DNA of 64,000 bases from DASRHK01 sp963776465 (GTDB taxonomy: Bacteria; Pseudomonadota; Gammaproteobacteria; Nevskiales; Nevskiaceae), in assembly GCA_963776465.1 (NCBI GenBank), contig CAVZMV010000002.1, positions 124,001-188,000 on the forward strand, in the 5' to 3' direction. Position numbers and translations under genes: made by a program. The notes below the pieces were generated by a model. It was not told where the DNA came from. It made no database searches and was given only the letters and a program-made list of their open reading frames with translations. Positions 63,472-64,000 of this stretch are shown in pieces. The first letter of the stretch is position 1; every line of letters begins with the position of its first letter.

Positions 63472-63846
63472 ATGTCCCAGAAGGATGATGAGCTGCACAC
63501 ATGTGCCCACTGCAGCGGAAGTGGAACCTGCAAGACTGGCTCAGCGGGAGAGAGTTGCGCCGTTTGCGTCAAAAAGAATGAGCTCAGAAAAGGTACGTAC
63601 ACCGGTCTAGCCTGCGGGACCTGTGGAGGGCTAGGAAAGACTGACTCGTTCACGTATCGAATAACGCATCGGACACAGCCAGCGTTGGCAATCATCCTGG
63701 TGGTTATCCCGCTATTCCTGATCGGATTCTTCTCGATAACAGAAAGCCAATATTTCCATGAGATTCTTGCTTTCTGCACTACCGTCATCGGAAGCGTGAC
63801 GGGATTCTACTTCTCTACGCGTGCGCGCACCGAAGCCAAGTCATAG
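63472..63846 (+). CDS. Zinc-ribbon membrane protein (124 aa)
   Basis: DnaJ-like zinc motifs come first: CAHCSGSGTC, then CAVC, and CGTCGGLGK, sharing the C-x2-C-x-G-x-G pattern of DnaJ cysteine-rich domains. Two membrane helices follow (LAIILVVIPLFLIGFFSI; ILAFCTTVIGSVTGFYF). It may sense or bind unfolded substrates or act as a membrane effector for the preceding pair, but it has its own start 143 nt downstream. RBS-like gagggag, 6 nt before ATG. Confidence 0.75.
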   Translation: MSQKDDELHTCAHCSGSGTCKTGSAGESCAVCVKKNELRKGTYTGLACGTCGGLGKTDSFTYRITHRTQPALAIILVVIPLFLIGFFSITESQYFHEILAFCTTVIGSVTGFYFSTRARTEAKS

Positions 63847-63854
63847 CAGGAAGT

Positions 63855-63878
63855 GCGACGCCTTCGGGCGGCGCTTAT
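63855..63878 (+). terminator. Terminator-like hairpin
   Basis: GCGACGCC-TTCG-GGCGGCGC (one A-G mismatch) followed by TTATT, 8 nt past the stop of the zinc-ribbon membrane protein. The T-tract is weak. Confidence 0.45.
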
Positions 63879-64000
63879 TGAGGCGTGAGAACCTTATGGT
63901 TTCGGCGCATTGCTACAGCCTTGCGAAATCCAAGAGCGGGAGACCGCCCAGAGCTTTAGCCGCCGGCTGCAGCGCTATGGGTTTTCCTCTAGCTGTCTTC
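63879..64000. other. Right edge, no feature assigned
   Basis: No frame, RNA or repeat is supportable in this short tail. The right end of the accessory region lies beyond the window. Confidence 0.5.

Noticed and set aside
9221..64000. Island attachment-site duplication of the tRNA-Ser 3' end
   Set aside because: No second copy of the TTCGAATCCCTCGCTCTCC segment was found to the right within the window.

Overview
The window joins a conserved, very GC-rich chromosomal stretch (1 to about 9.3 kb) to a long, less GC-rich accessory region (about 9.4 to 64 kb). The core genes (kbl, tdh, S41 and DUF885 peptidase-like genes, a Tat-exported amine oxidase, a CocE-type hydrolase) and the lipoprotein-rich cargo suggest a gammaproteobacterium, perhaps of the Xanthomonadales/Nevskiales type. 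This is a judgement from gene content, because no rRNA or marker gene is present.

Layout. 1-5.7 kb: leftward operon DUF885, S41 peptidase, tdh, kbl, beta-lactamase-fold hydrolase. 5.8-9.1 kb: a frameshifted CocE/NonD hydrolase converging on an amine oxidase. 9.2 kb: tRNA-Ser(GCU) with a strong terminator, taken as the edge of the core. 10-17.4 kb: a mobile module with a serine recombinase, two DUF2924 genes, DUF3489, a ParB-DNA methyltransferase, DUF5681 and a terminase large subunit, but no capsid, portal or tail genes. 17.8-31.9 kb: a nuclease-rich probable defence island. It holds a DUF6998-like plus Cas4-like/DUF2779 nuclease pair, a tyrosine recombinase, a DUF4297 nuclease-STAND ATPase, a GHKL ATPase-nuclease next to a mini-nitrilase, and a HEPN pair. 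32.2-37 kb: a leftward operon of exported proteins (metallophosphoesterase lipoprotein, outer-membrane-like protein, DUF2235 lipase lipoprotein, DUF1353-like protein).

37.5-51.4 kb: about fourteen leftward units (trypsin-like protease, HEPN-like, TIR, RDD, GH71, DUF2188, DUF3592, lipoprotein, unknowns). Almost every unit is followed just past its stop codon by a copy of the motif GGCCAGAAGCGGACAT, so the region looks like a gene-cassette array without recognisable integron attC sites. 48-60.5 kb: a transglutaminase-like protein lacking the catalytic cysteine and a 3032-residue exported multidomain protein. 60.9-63.9 kb: rightward genes including an unknown protein coupled to a PD-(D/E)XK nuclease and a zinc-ribbon membrane protein.

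The most unusual signals are the 3'-end motif array, a second palindrome family that also sits at gene ends, and a roughly 155-nt leader repeated upstream of both the 3032-residue gene and the metallophosphoesterase operon, with conserved hairpins and a compensatory base change. Five genes show a small frame-breaking insertion (CocE, DUF6998, tyrosine recombinase, DUF1353, RDD). These may be true decay or assembly errors.
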